Assembly: GCA_016875195.1 (NCBI GenBank)
Contig: VGRY01000007.1
Coordinates: 1 to 64,000 of the forward strand
DNA length: 64,000 nt
Origin: Deltaproteobacteria bacterium
GTDB taxonomy: Bacteria > Desulfobacterota > BSN033 > UBA1163
Direction: 5' to 3'
Made by a program: the position numbers and the translations under genes
Shown here: piece after piece, positions 40,502 to 47,320 of the stretch
Layout: the number at the start of each line of letters is the position of its first letter
How positions within the stretch are numbered: position 1 is the first letter of the stretch
The notes under the pieces: generated by a model
Told to the model about the DNA's origin: nothing
The model's input: only the letters and a program-made list of their open reading frames with translations
Database searches by the model: none

Positions 40502-41311
40502 TCACTTGCTCTGGATGATCCATTCAGCAATTTTCCCGACAACTTCGTTTTCCAGTCCGTTGAAGCCGTGATATGCAAAAGGTTCACATGGATCGCCGCG
40601 ATTCTCTCCGCCCTTGAACGCCATCAATTCCTTTTTGGGCGTCGAGCTCAACTTTTTCATCAGGCGAGGGATTTCACGATAAGCGCAGTGTTTGCAACCA
40701 TCTTGCTCGTGGTGGACGACTAAAACTGGTATAGCAATATCTTGCAAAGGCATGGCGGGTACGGGGCGCCCTGCGTCGAAGGACACAAGCGTAGATGTTA
40801 GCACCAGCCCATCGGGCCCCCCGTCGCCTGGACCAACTTGTGTAGCAATAAAGGCAGCGGACATAGTTCCCATACTCGTTCCAACTAACCATACCAGAAC
40901 ATTCGCCTGCTGTTTGAGCCAGGAAATGACTGCCTTTATGTCCGCAATATGCTCCGGCTTTTGGCGAAAGCCGCCGAGAAAAGGGGGGGCTTGACGATCA
41001 GATGGTGCGTCAACGACGGCGACGGACAATCCGTTTTTCGCAAATAGCTGACGAGTCCGCACCAGGAAATTTCCCTCTCCCCATGTGAAGCTGCCATTCG
41101 TACGTATCTGAAGGCCACCATGCCCACCTGCGAACAGTATTACAGCGGCTTTGGGGCTTTCCGGAGCAAGATAGACAAACCGCTGCGTGACGCCAGGCCG
41201 GGTTGGAATGTCAACGACGGGTTGTGCCTGTGCCCACACCGGACCAGGGGGCAGCATTAATACCATCCCCAAAACCGATAGGCCTAATCCCAATGAGAAT
41301 TTATTCTTCAT
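40502..41311 (-). CDS. Secreted alpha/beta hydrolase
   Basis: The 269-residue protein has a signal peptide ending PVWAQA near residue 29. The alpha/beta hydrolase core has the oxyanion segment FAGGHGG near 60, nucleophile elbow GTSMGT near 143-148 with Ser, a probable acid in VHHEQDG near 200, and the catalytic His in FAYHGF near 250. The substrate is unknown; the fold resembles dienelactone hydrolase or carboxylesterase types. It is one of two exported hydrolases in the same direction, with 182 bases between them. Confidence 0.75.
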   Translation of the reverse strand: MKNKFSLGLGLSVLGMVLMLPPGPVWAQAQPVVDIPTRPGVTQRFVYLAPESPKAAVILFAGGHGGLQIRTNGSFTWGEGNFLVRTRQLFAKNGLSVAVVDAPSDRQAPPFLGGFRQKPEHIADIKAVISWLKQQANVLVWLVGTSMGTMSAAFIATQVGPGDGGPDGLVLTSTLVSFDAGRPVPAMPLQDIAIPVLVVHHEQDGCKHCAYREIPRLMKKLSSTPKKELMAFKGGENRGDPCEPFAYHGFNGLENEVVGKIAEWIIQSK

Positions 41312-41425
41312 TTTTTCCCCCTTTCATTCGATCAAGGATTGATCCTTCCCCATAAGCTGCAAAGAATGTGCAAGACCCTTTAGGAGCTTTGTATTGGCAT
41401 CTTCAGCAATCTCCATTTCATGTTG

Positions 41426-41497
41426 CATTCCAACGATGAAGCTAAGGGGCGCGCAGCTTTTTGCCCGTCCCTTTTGAGCGACTTGTTGGCCACTCAG
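41426..41497. other. Weak attC-like hairpin after a hydrolase gene
   Basis: Directly downstream of the 41494-42285 gene's stop, GTTGGCCA and CATTCCAAC mark the ends of an imperfect hairpin with GCTAAGGGGCG opposite CGTCCCTTTTGAGC. The layout recalls an integron attC site, but the core sites do not match the GTTRRRY and RYYYAAC consensus fully and no second site or integrase is present. Confidence 0.2.
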
Positions 41498-42285
41498 TAA
41501 TTCAGTGACATGATCCATTCAAGAATTTGGGGGGCAGCTACCTTGGGCGTAGTGCTGTGGTTGGCATCCACAACCAGGTACGCGTTCCTGGGATGCTTCG
41601 GGACCTTATCAAAGACATAGTCTTCTCCTCTGCGTAATATTTGGTCATCCCATCCGACGACCCACAGGAAAGGCACCGGCTTGGGTATTGCTGCAGCATT
41701 CTTCGGCATGACCCCCAACCCGTTCGGATCGAAAAACGAAAGGTAGAGCTTTGCGGTCGTACTGATCGTCTTATCTTGTCCCTGATTGTTGTAAACGAAT
41801 GAAGCAATCTCTTCACCTTTTCCCTCCTTTATCATTTTGCGGGCTTTGGCAACACTGGCGCCAAAATTCTGCTGATCGGGCATATACCCAGGCGCCATTG
41901 CCATCACTCCATCTACCTCCCTGCCGGAGGCAGCGTAAGCTATGGAAGCATTGGCCCCGAAGCTTTGACCGGCGACAATGATGCGGGTGGCCCCTTTCTT
42001 GCGAAGATCTTCCGCCGCTGTTTCAATCTCCGAGAGGGCCGTTGGGTAGTCGGCATCGTACATCCGTTTTAGTCCCCAAGGCATGACGGGCGTGATTACT
42101 TTGAAGCCCTTAGATCTTAGCGCTGTTGCAAGAAACTGGATCGGTGGGGCGGGTGGACCTGCCCATTTCCCATGCATGAGAACAATGCCGACATCAGTTT
42201 CAGCGGACTTCACTTCGGAGGATAGAACCAGAGCCAGAGCCATTACAACGATCACAACAATCAGAGATCTACAGAGTCCCTGCAT
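41494..42285 (-). CDS. Secreted alpha/beta hydrolase (second copy type)
   Basis: The 263-residue protein has a signal peptide to about residue 28 (ending EVKSAE). The hydrolase core has VLMHGKW near 36 (oxyanion), GQSFGANASIAYA near 106 with the nucleophile Ser, Asp in VVGWDDQI near 212 and His in DANHSTTP near 243, a complete triad. The product may clip an ester or peptide-like bond outside the cytoplasm. It differs enough from the 40502 hydrolase to be a separate family rather than a recent duplicate. Confidence 0.78.
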   Translation of the reverse strand: MQGLCRSLIVVIVVMALALVLSSEVKSAETDVGIVLMHGKWAGPPAPPIQFLATALRSKGFKVITPVMPWGLKRMYDADYPTALSEIETAAEDLRKKGATRIIVAGQSFGANASIAYAASGREVDGVMAMAPGYMPDQQNFGASVAKARKMIKEGKGEEIASFVYNNQGQDKTISTTAKLYLSFFDPNGLGVMPKNAAAIPKPVPFLWVVGWDDQILRRGEDYVFDKVPKHPRNAYLVVDANHSTTPKVAAPQILEWIMSLNY

Positions 42286-42593
42286 GGTATCCTCCTTTTG
42301 CTTTGGATTTTTAATTGTTTCCGACTGCCTGATATCAAATTTCTTGTCTGTTCCAAATAATTTAAATAACTAAACTACGCCCCCGTGCGACCTAACGGGT
42401 TCCTATCCCGAACTGTCGAATAAGTCCTGAATTATGAACCCGTCCCCAATTCATTTTGTCCCGAGTCAATGGCTGACCCCATCAGCGAACTTTTTTCTTT
42501 TGACACAGATTCCTATTTCGGAGGATCAAAAAAGATTTTAATTAAAACTTTTTCCCAATCCCATTATTTATTTTAGGCCACCGGTCCCCATGC
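42286..42593. other. Gene-free region with repeat copy 2
   Basis: The first 150 bases show nothing I can name. From 42436 to 42560 it carries CCCGTCCCCAATTCATTTTG, GTCCCGAGTCAATGGC and then TTCCTATTTCGGAGGATC, the same parts as at 39943-40020 with the order exchanged. The two repeats bracket both secreted hydrolase genes. Confidence 0.6.
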
Positions 42594-43235
42594 TTACTTT
42601 TGGCGATTCAGTGCATCTATAAATGCCTGAATGAGTTCAATGTTGCAGTCAGGGAATCCTTCACTTTCTGAAACCACAGGACAAATACCGCAAGTGATAA
42701 TATTTCCATCTTGCACAACTCCCATACCGCTATAGATTGCCCCGGTGAATTTTGGGTTTCTAAATTGTCCATCAATTCGAAAGCCATATCTTTTACCTGC
42801 TAAAACCTCTGCCTCTGCCAGCGCACTAACGGAACTATGTGAGGCAGCCACAGGCTTTCTCTGGGTAATTGCTTCTTTAACGATCGATACGGCTTCTGGA
42901 AATACCGGTGTGCGTTCCCCGGAACCCATGCAGGCAATGATAACTCCTACGTAGTCGTCAACTTTAACTTTCGATAGCTCTAAATCGGGCGTAAAGGTTA
43001 TCTTTGAATCTTTGATTGGCAGACCATCTATGGTGGCTGCCACTACCTTAAAATTTGCCTTTTCAAGCATTCCCTTCATTACATTAACTTCTTTGTGAAT
43101 CACAGTATCTAAATTTTCTGGGTTTAACAATTTCGGCAGGATGAGAAGAACTTTAGGGGTGCCTGCCGAAATTGTAATCGCAGAGGGAATTAAAATACAT
43201 AAAGAAATCGCTAAAATAATCATAAATCTTTTCAT
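42594..43235 (-). CDS. Exported DJ-1/PfpI-like protein with Ser for nucleophile Cys
   Basis: The 213-residue protein has an N-terminal signal (about residues 1-24, ending TISAG). The class I glutaminase-like fold shows VLLILPKLL near 30, DDYVGVIIACMGSGE near 93, and KPVAASHSSVSALAEAEVLAGKRYGF near 127-152. In DJ-1/PfpI proteins the nucleophile elbow reads A-x-C-H-G; here Ser132-His133 stand at that place. FPDCNIELIQAFIDAL closes the protein. Periplasmic location plus a Ser in place of Cys suggest a binding or changed catalytic role. Confidence 0.72.
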   Translation of the reverse strand: MKRFMIILAISLCILIPSAITISAGTPKVLLILPKLLNPENLDTVIHKEVNVMKGMLEKANFKVVAATIDGLPIKDSKITFTPDLELSKVKVDDYVGVIIACMGSGERTPVFPEAVSIVKEAITQRKPVAASHSSVSALAEAEVLAGKRYGFRIDGQFRNPKFTGAIYSGMGVVQDGNIITCGICPVVSESEGFPDCNIELIQAFIDALNRQK

Positions 43236-43457
43236 TTTTACCTCCTTTCTGGACTAACCGTATAGTGCTTCGTGCGAGACAAAAAAGTAACCAAAATTCA
43301 ATAAAAAAATTGGATGCCCTCTCCCCTATGTCACCTTCTTTTCCCCCCCCACAAAGTAGCGGGTCTTTTCTTATGAAAACGATTTTGATTTTTCTCTTAT
43401 CACAGATGGAGGTACAGATCGGGTACAGATTGAGAAGTTTTTTAAGGATTTCCCCTC

Positions 43458-43703
43458 TCACCTCCGCCCTCTCCCCGTTGATGGGATATTGGACCCGCAA
43501 GAGGAGAGTGGGGTATCTTGTTGGTTATTTTTTGAAGAATTCAAAATCTCCCAGAGTTCATCGTAAGTGTGAAAACCCTTCTTTCCCTTTTTCCCAACTT
43601 CCTCAACGAGCCCGACCAGGCTTCGAGGTTTGTTTTTTTCAAAGCGATAGATGCGAACGATGTAGTCGTGAGAGAAATCAGTTGAACCCAAAGTAAACTC
43701 CAT
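43458..43703 (-). CDS. Small hypothetical protein (YIVRIYR family-like)
   Basis: The 81-residue frame starts at ATG 43703 inside a MITE end. Residues 10-58 (HDYIVRIYRFEK, SLVGLVEEVGKKGKKGFHTYDELWEIL) resemble small proteins often found in Desulfobacterota genomes: a beta strand with basic residues, an EEVG turn and a helix with DELWEIL. The last 20 residues (SSCGSNIPSTGRGRR) look like spacer sequence read in frame. No function is known. The competing plus-strand frame 43265-43696 has no family features. Confidence 0.5.
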   Translation of the reverse strand: MEFTLGSTDFSHDYIVRIYRFEKNKPRSLVGLVEEVGKKGKKGFHTYDELWEILNSSKNNQQDTPLSSCGSNIPSTGRGRR

Positions 43704-43797
43704 TAGAAGAGTTTCGCCATTCTAATATCGGATAGCTCACACCCAGATAGAAGCCAAGCTTCACACAGGGGAAGCAGAGGGGGCTTTCTAACGGGGT
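43690..43797. mobile_element. MITE-like element, CCCCGTTAGAAA family (copy D)
   Basis: Left end AAACTCCATTAGAAGAG and right end GGGCTTTCTAACGGGGTAAA belong to this family; an inner CCATTCTAAT and CACACCCAGATAG replace the GTTTAAAGC core. It carries the start codon of the small hypothetical gene at 43458-43703. Confidence 0.65.
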
Positions 43798-44036
43798 AAA
43801 CTCCTTATTGCATTATTCCGCCGTTTATCTGCTCTATATCACAGACTCAGTTACATATAAGTCACATATTCAAAAATATTTTTTACGGGTATGGGATGGG
43901 TTGACACAGAAGGGTAGGGAAATAGAATAAAGATATAAATTCAAGATGTTAGTCGCCATTTTTAAGAGGCGGGGAACATTAACTCCCCCTTACCCCCTCT
44001 TAATCTAAGAGGGGGGATTGAGTGGGGTCCATTCAT
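43798..44036. repeat. Spacer with a CCCCCT...AGGGGG repeat fragment
   Basis: The first 180 bases show no feature. At 43981-44030 is AACTCCCCCTTACCCCCTC followed by TTAATCTAAGAGGGGGG and GTGGGGTCC, a shortened relative of the dispersed element at 21471-21555. A similar bit is at 47250-47300. Confidence 0.55.
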
Positions 44037-44099
44037 TTAGAACCGGTAGCCGAGGCTGAAGCCGATACTATGGTAGAATATAGTTTTGGCATAGTAGCT
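44037..44099 (-). pseudogene. 3-prime remnant of a FadL-like outer membrane protein gene
   Basis: On the minus strand about 20 codons read SYYAKTIFYHS and then IGFSLGYRF followed by TAA at 44037. The last nine residues are nearly identical, down to DNA level, to the end of the intact FadL-like gene (VGFSLGYRF, stop at 46001), including the final Phe of outer-membrane barrels. Upstream the similarity stops at about 44100. This is the stub of a second porin gene, cut off next to the AbiE-like module. Confidence 0.75.
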
Positions 44100-44200
44100 T
44101 GAAGAGGGGGGAGAAGGGAGGCGAGGGGGATTTATTTTCCCCCACGCACTCTAAATGGGTTGAAATTAAATTTATATAAAATTATAATTAGTCCAAAAAA

Positions 44201-45043
44201 ATGGTACTATCTATGAAAAAATATAAAATAGAAAGTGTTGAAAATTATAAACAGGGTCTCACAGCAAAGGAGTCTCTTCTGATTTCAAGCCTGGCAAGGG
44301 TGGACAAAAAGATATTCAGTATCAATGATGCAAGAAGTGTGATCGAGAAGGAAACTAAGAAGATCATGTCCTCCCTTATTCGGAAAAAATGGGTCCTTCC
44401 CCTGAAAAGAGGGCTCTATGCAATCGTCCCTCTTGAAGCCGGGATAAAGGGGGCGGATAGTTTCATCCTCCATAATTTTATCATCGCCTCTTATTTAGTG
44501 AAACCTTACTATATAGGATACTGGTCTGCGCTTAATCACTATGGGTTTTCTGAGCAGATACCGAGGACCACTTTCATTGCAACCACCAAACCGAAAATCC
44601 CTATGGACATTGTAAATGCGAATTACTATTTTGTTAAAATAGCAAGACAGAAATTTTTCGGATTTCAGGAGGTAGAGATGGAGGGGGGGAAAGTAAATAT
44701 CTCGAACCCTGAAAAAACCATTGCCGATTGTTTGGACCACCCTGAACATTCCGGGGGGATCGAGGAAGTAGCCAGAGCCATTTATTTTAATCATGAGGAA
44801 ATTGATCTTAAAAAAGTATATCATTTCGCCAAACGTATGGGTAATATGACTATCCTGAAAAGGCTTGGATATTTATTGGAAGTAACCAACCTTATTGACA
44901 ACTACAAGGATCTTTTTGACCCGTTCTCCCCCTCAAAGGGTTATCCTGCCCTTGACCCCCTCTCTCCAAAGAAAGGAAAGCACCTATCCAGATGGGGTCT
45001 CCTTGTCAATTTTGAACTCAATCCGAACAGGTGGATCTATTGA
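44201..45043 (+). CDS. AbiEi-like antitoxin / regulator of a type IV TA system
   Basis: The 280-residue protein has an N-terminal winged helix (residues 15-65: TAKESLLISSLARVDKKIFS, IRKKWVLPLKRGLYAIV) and the AbiEi middle region with YYIGYWSALNHYGFSEQIP near 103-121 and SNPEKTIADCLDHPEHSGG near 167. In AbiE systems this partner represses the operon and counteracts the nucleotidyltransferase toxin. Start may be ATG 44201 or 44213. It overlaps the next gene by 13 bases. Confidence 0.85.
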   Translation: MVLSMKKYKIESVENYKQGLTAKESLLISSLARVDKKIFSINDARSVIEKETKKIMSSLIRKKWVLPLKRGLYAIVPLEAGIKGADSFILHNFIIASYLVKPYYIGYWSALNHYGFSEQIPRTTFIATTKPKIPMDIVNANYYFVKIARQKFFGFQEVEMEGGKVNISNPEKTIADCLDHPEHSGGIEEVARAIYFNHEEIDLKKVYHFAKRMGNMTILKRLGYLLEVTNLIDNYKDLFDPFSPSKGYPALDPLSPKKGKHLSRWGLLVNFELNPNRWIY

Positions 45044-45813
45044 TAGACAAAAGAGAGCTTCTGGATAAATCACGAGAGAGAAATCTCACGCTTGGCATGA
45101 TAGAAAAAGATTATGTCCTGGGCTGGATGCTGTTCGGTTTTGGAAAAATAAAGGGTTTAACCTTTAAGGGGGGAACTGCTCTTTCAAAGGTATATTTCCC
45201 TCGACTTTGGCGTCTGTCAGAAGACCTTGATTTTGTATTTGAAGATGACTTCAACATCATTGCAGTGGAATTAGCGGAGATATTTGACCGCATATGGCGT
45301 TCCAGTGGAATCAAGCTGATACTAAAGGCACAACATTCGAATCCAGACTATTTGCAGCTTAAAGTCCAATATGATGCTGTGCTCGGGAAAAATTGGATCA
45401 AGATCGATGTCACACGAGAGGCTCCTATTGATAGAATTTTAAGTCGAAAACTCAGCCAGAGGTATTCTGATTATCCTTCATTCAAGGTACGGGTTGAAAC
45501 TTTAGAGGAAATGGGTGCTGAGAAAATAAGGGCACTTGTGGAAAGAAAAAAGTGCAGGGATTATTACGATGTCTGGCAGCTCACGAAACTTACGATGAAT
45601 AAGGTTAGGCTGAAAACTCTGCTGGGAAAGAAGTTTCAATACAAAGGGATAGAGTTTAAAGGTTTGGACGATATGTTTCCCTCTGACCTTTTGGAGATAC
45701 TTGAAGGGTACTGGGAAAGAGAACTTGCGAGGCTTGTCTATCCCGTACCAGAAATGAAAAAAATGATCAGTGATGTGAGAAACCATTTGAAATTCCTGGA
45801 AAAATCAATTTAA
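45031..45813 (+). CDS. AbiEii-like nucleotidyltransferase toxin
   Basis: The 260-residue protein starts at GTG 45031 within the end of the AbiEi gene. The nucleotidyltransferase core is TFKGGTALSKVYFPRLWRLSEDLDFVF (residues 45-71), with the G-G-T-x-L-x-K and R-x-S-x-D-x-D motifs. A second acidic strand is IKIDVTRE near 129, and ALVERKKCRDYYDVWQL near 170 is typical of AbiEii proteins. These toxins transfer nucleotides to tRNA and cause growth arrest or abortive phage infection. Motifs are intact. Confidence 0.88.
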   Translation: MDLLIDKRELLDKSRERNLTLGMIEKDYVLGWMLFGFGKIKGLTFKGGTALSKVYFPRLWRLSEDLDFVFEDDFNIIAVELAEIFDRIWRSSGIKLILKAQHSNPDYLQLKVQYDAVLGKNWIKIDVTREAPIDRILSRKLSQRYSDYPSFKVRVETLEEMGAEKIRALVERKKCRDYYDVWQLTKLTMNKVRLKTLLGKKFQYKGIEFKGLDDMFPSDLLEILEGYWERELARLVYPVPEMKKMISDVRNHLKFLEKSI

Positions 45814-46000
45814 CTCAACTCAGGAATACAATCGTGCGGGAGCCTGGAGAAATGTTTTAATAGAAACAGAAGTGGAATGGCGCGAAGCCGGCTACTTCGC
45901 CGAAAAAAATAAAGGGACATAGTCCTCCTTCTCCCCGTGTACAGAGACTGTGTCGTCATTGCAAGGGGCAGGGAGGAGGTGAGGGGGCATTTGTATATGT

Positions 46001-47230
46001 TCAGAACCGGTAGCCGAGGCTGAAGCCGACGGCATAGATCAGGCTCTCATATTTTCCGCTGAGGATGGGGTTGGTCACCTTACGATCAGCATAGAAAGTG
46101 GCATTATAATAAAAATCAAAGACATACTTTTTACCCTTATATCCGAAGCCAAGTCCTATATTATGCTGGTCCGAATCGGGATTATCCGGGGAGAGGGTTC
46201 TTTCCGGCACCGGGCTTTTGCCATAGACATAACCTCCCCTCAGAGCCCATTTTTCATTCAGCAGATGCTCGATGCCAAACTTGAACAACCATTGTGAACC
46301 CCATCTTAAATCCGTCGAAGCGTCGGTAAATCCGGCGGCCGGCACCTCCCTTTCGATATCGAGACGTGACTTTGAGAAGCGGGACCAATCGATCCACTCC
46401 ACATCAAAACCGAGAGTCCATCTTTTGGTTGGCCGATAGGCTATTCCGGCGGTAATATTGGCAGGGAATTTTATGGTCGTTTCAGCATCGGTCTTGAATC
46501 GGCTTCCGCCGAACAGAGGCTGAAGGGCAGGGGTGATATCCTTCAGAATAATTTCTCCCTCCTGCTTAACATTGACACGGCTCCGAAAAGCCGCTCCAAG
46601 GCTCACTTTTTCCGAAACAGCATAAAGCACACCCAGGTTAAACCCCCAACCGCCTCCGTCTCCCTTGAAGCTGAAACGGCCGTCGGGAGCGCCTAAAAAA
46701 GATTGGTCAATCTTTCTTTTCGACTTGCTGCTGGCGTAAATGTAATCAATTCCAAACCCGATGGAAAAGCCGGAGAACGGGCTCCAGGCTAAGGTGGGAT
46801 TGAGATTGATCGTTCCGATGAAGCTATCCGTTGAAGCATAACGCGTGAGACCCGTGTCGGGCCATTTACGTCCGCCGATTCCAAACGGAGAAAAGATCCC
46901 CAGGCCGAAGGTCATATTCTTGACTCCAAGATCCGAGCAAAGGTAGAGGTGAAACGGCAGGAAGATCTGGGACAGGGTCTTTTCAGACTGAGCCGTGGAA
47001 TTTTCAAACGTGCTTTTAATCGAGAGAGCGGTCATCCCGTTGTAAAGATGGGTTCCTCTCAGGTTGGCCAGCCCCGCAGGGTTGTGGGCGATGGCGGAGG
47101 GGGCGTCGGCAATGGCAACCACAGCCGTTCCCATGGCCGCTGCCTTAGCCCCCTGCGTTGGGTTCGAGGCATGGGAGTCCAGTGGGGTGATAAAGAAAAA
47201 TAGAAGATAAAGAAAGAAAAAGTAGTACAT
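46001..47230 (-). CDS. FadL/TodX-family outer membrane transporter
   Basis: The 409-residue protein has a signal peptide (YYFFFLYLLFFFITPLDSHAS) followed by the FadL hatch motif with GAKAAAMGTAVVAIADAPSAIAHNPAGLANL (residues 27-57), where NPAGL is the family mark. Alternating beta strands fill the rest, and it ends GFSLGYRF with the terminal Phe needed for barrel assembly. FadL proteins pass hydrophobic substrates such as fatty acids or aromatics across the outer membrane. It suits a degrader with acyl-CoA dehydrogenases. A stub of a paralogue lies at 44037-44099. Confidence 0.9.
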   Translation of the reverse strand: MYYFFFLYLLFFFITPLDSHASNPTQGAKAAAMGTAVVAIADAPSAIAHNPAGLANLRGTHLYNGMTALSIKSTFENSTAQSEKTLSQIFLPFHLYLCSDLGVKNMTFGLGIFSPFGIGGRKWPDTGLTRYASTDSFIGTINLNPTLAWSPFSGFSIGFGIDYIYASSKSKRKIDQSFLGAPDGRFSFKGDGGGWGFNLGVLYAVSEKVSLGAAFRSRVNVKQEGEIILKDITPALQPLFGGSRFKTDAETTIKFPANITAGIAYRPTKRWTLGFDVEWIDWSRFSKSRLDIEREVPAAGFTDASTDLRWGSQWLFKFGIEHLLNEKWALRGGYVYGKSPVPERTLSPDNPDSDQHNIGLGFGYKGKKYVFDFYYNATFYADRKVTNPILSGKYESLIYAVGFSLGYRF

Positions 47231-47249
47231 TTTGTGGCCTTTTGTTACC

Positions 47250-47300
47250 CCTTTAATAACTCCCCCTCACCCCCTGACTTAAGAGGGGGGGAGCAATGTG
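47250..47300. repeat. CCCCCT / AGGGGG repeat fragment
   Basis: AACTCCCCCTCACCCCCTGAC and TTAAGAGGGGGGGAGC at 47258-47297 form a short hairpin. It is related to the dispersed element of 21471-21555 and lies between two minus-strand genes, where it might end the large regulator's transcript. Confidence 0.5.
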
Positions 47301-47320
47301 AAGGACGGATGCGATATGCT

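Noticed and set aside
41324-41518. 64-codon minus-strand frame between the two hydrolases
   Set aside because: It overlaps the end of the upstream hydrolase and the attC-like hairpin, with no ribosome site or family feature.
43265-43696. 143-codon plus-strand frame
   Set aside because: Low-complexity Ser/Pro/Arg composition, opposite a more plausible minus-strand small gene.
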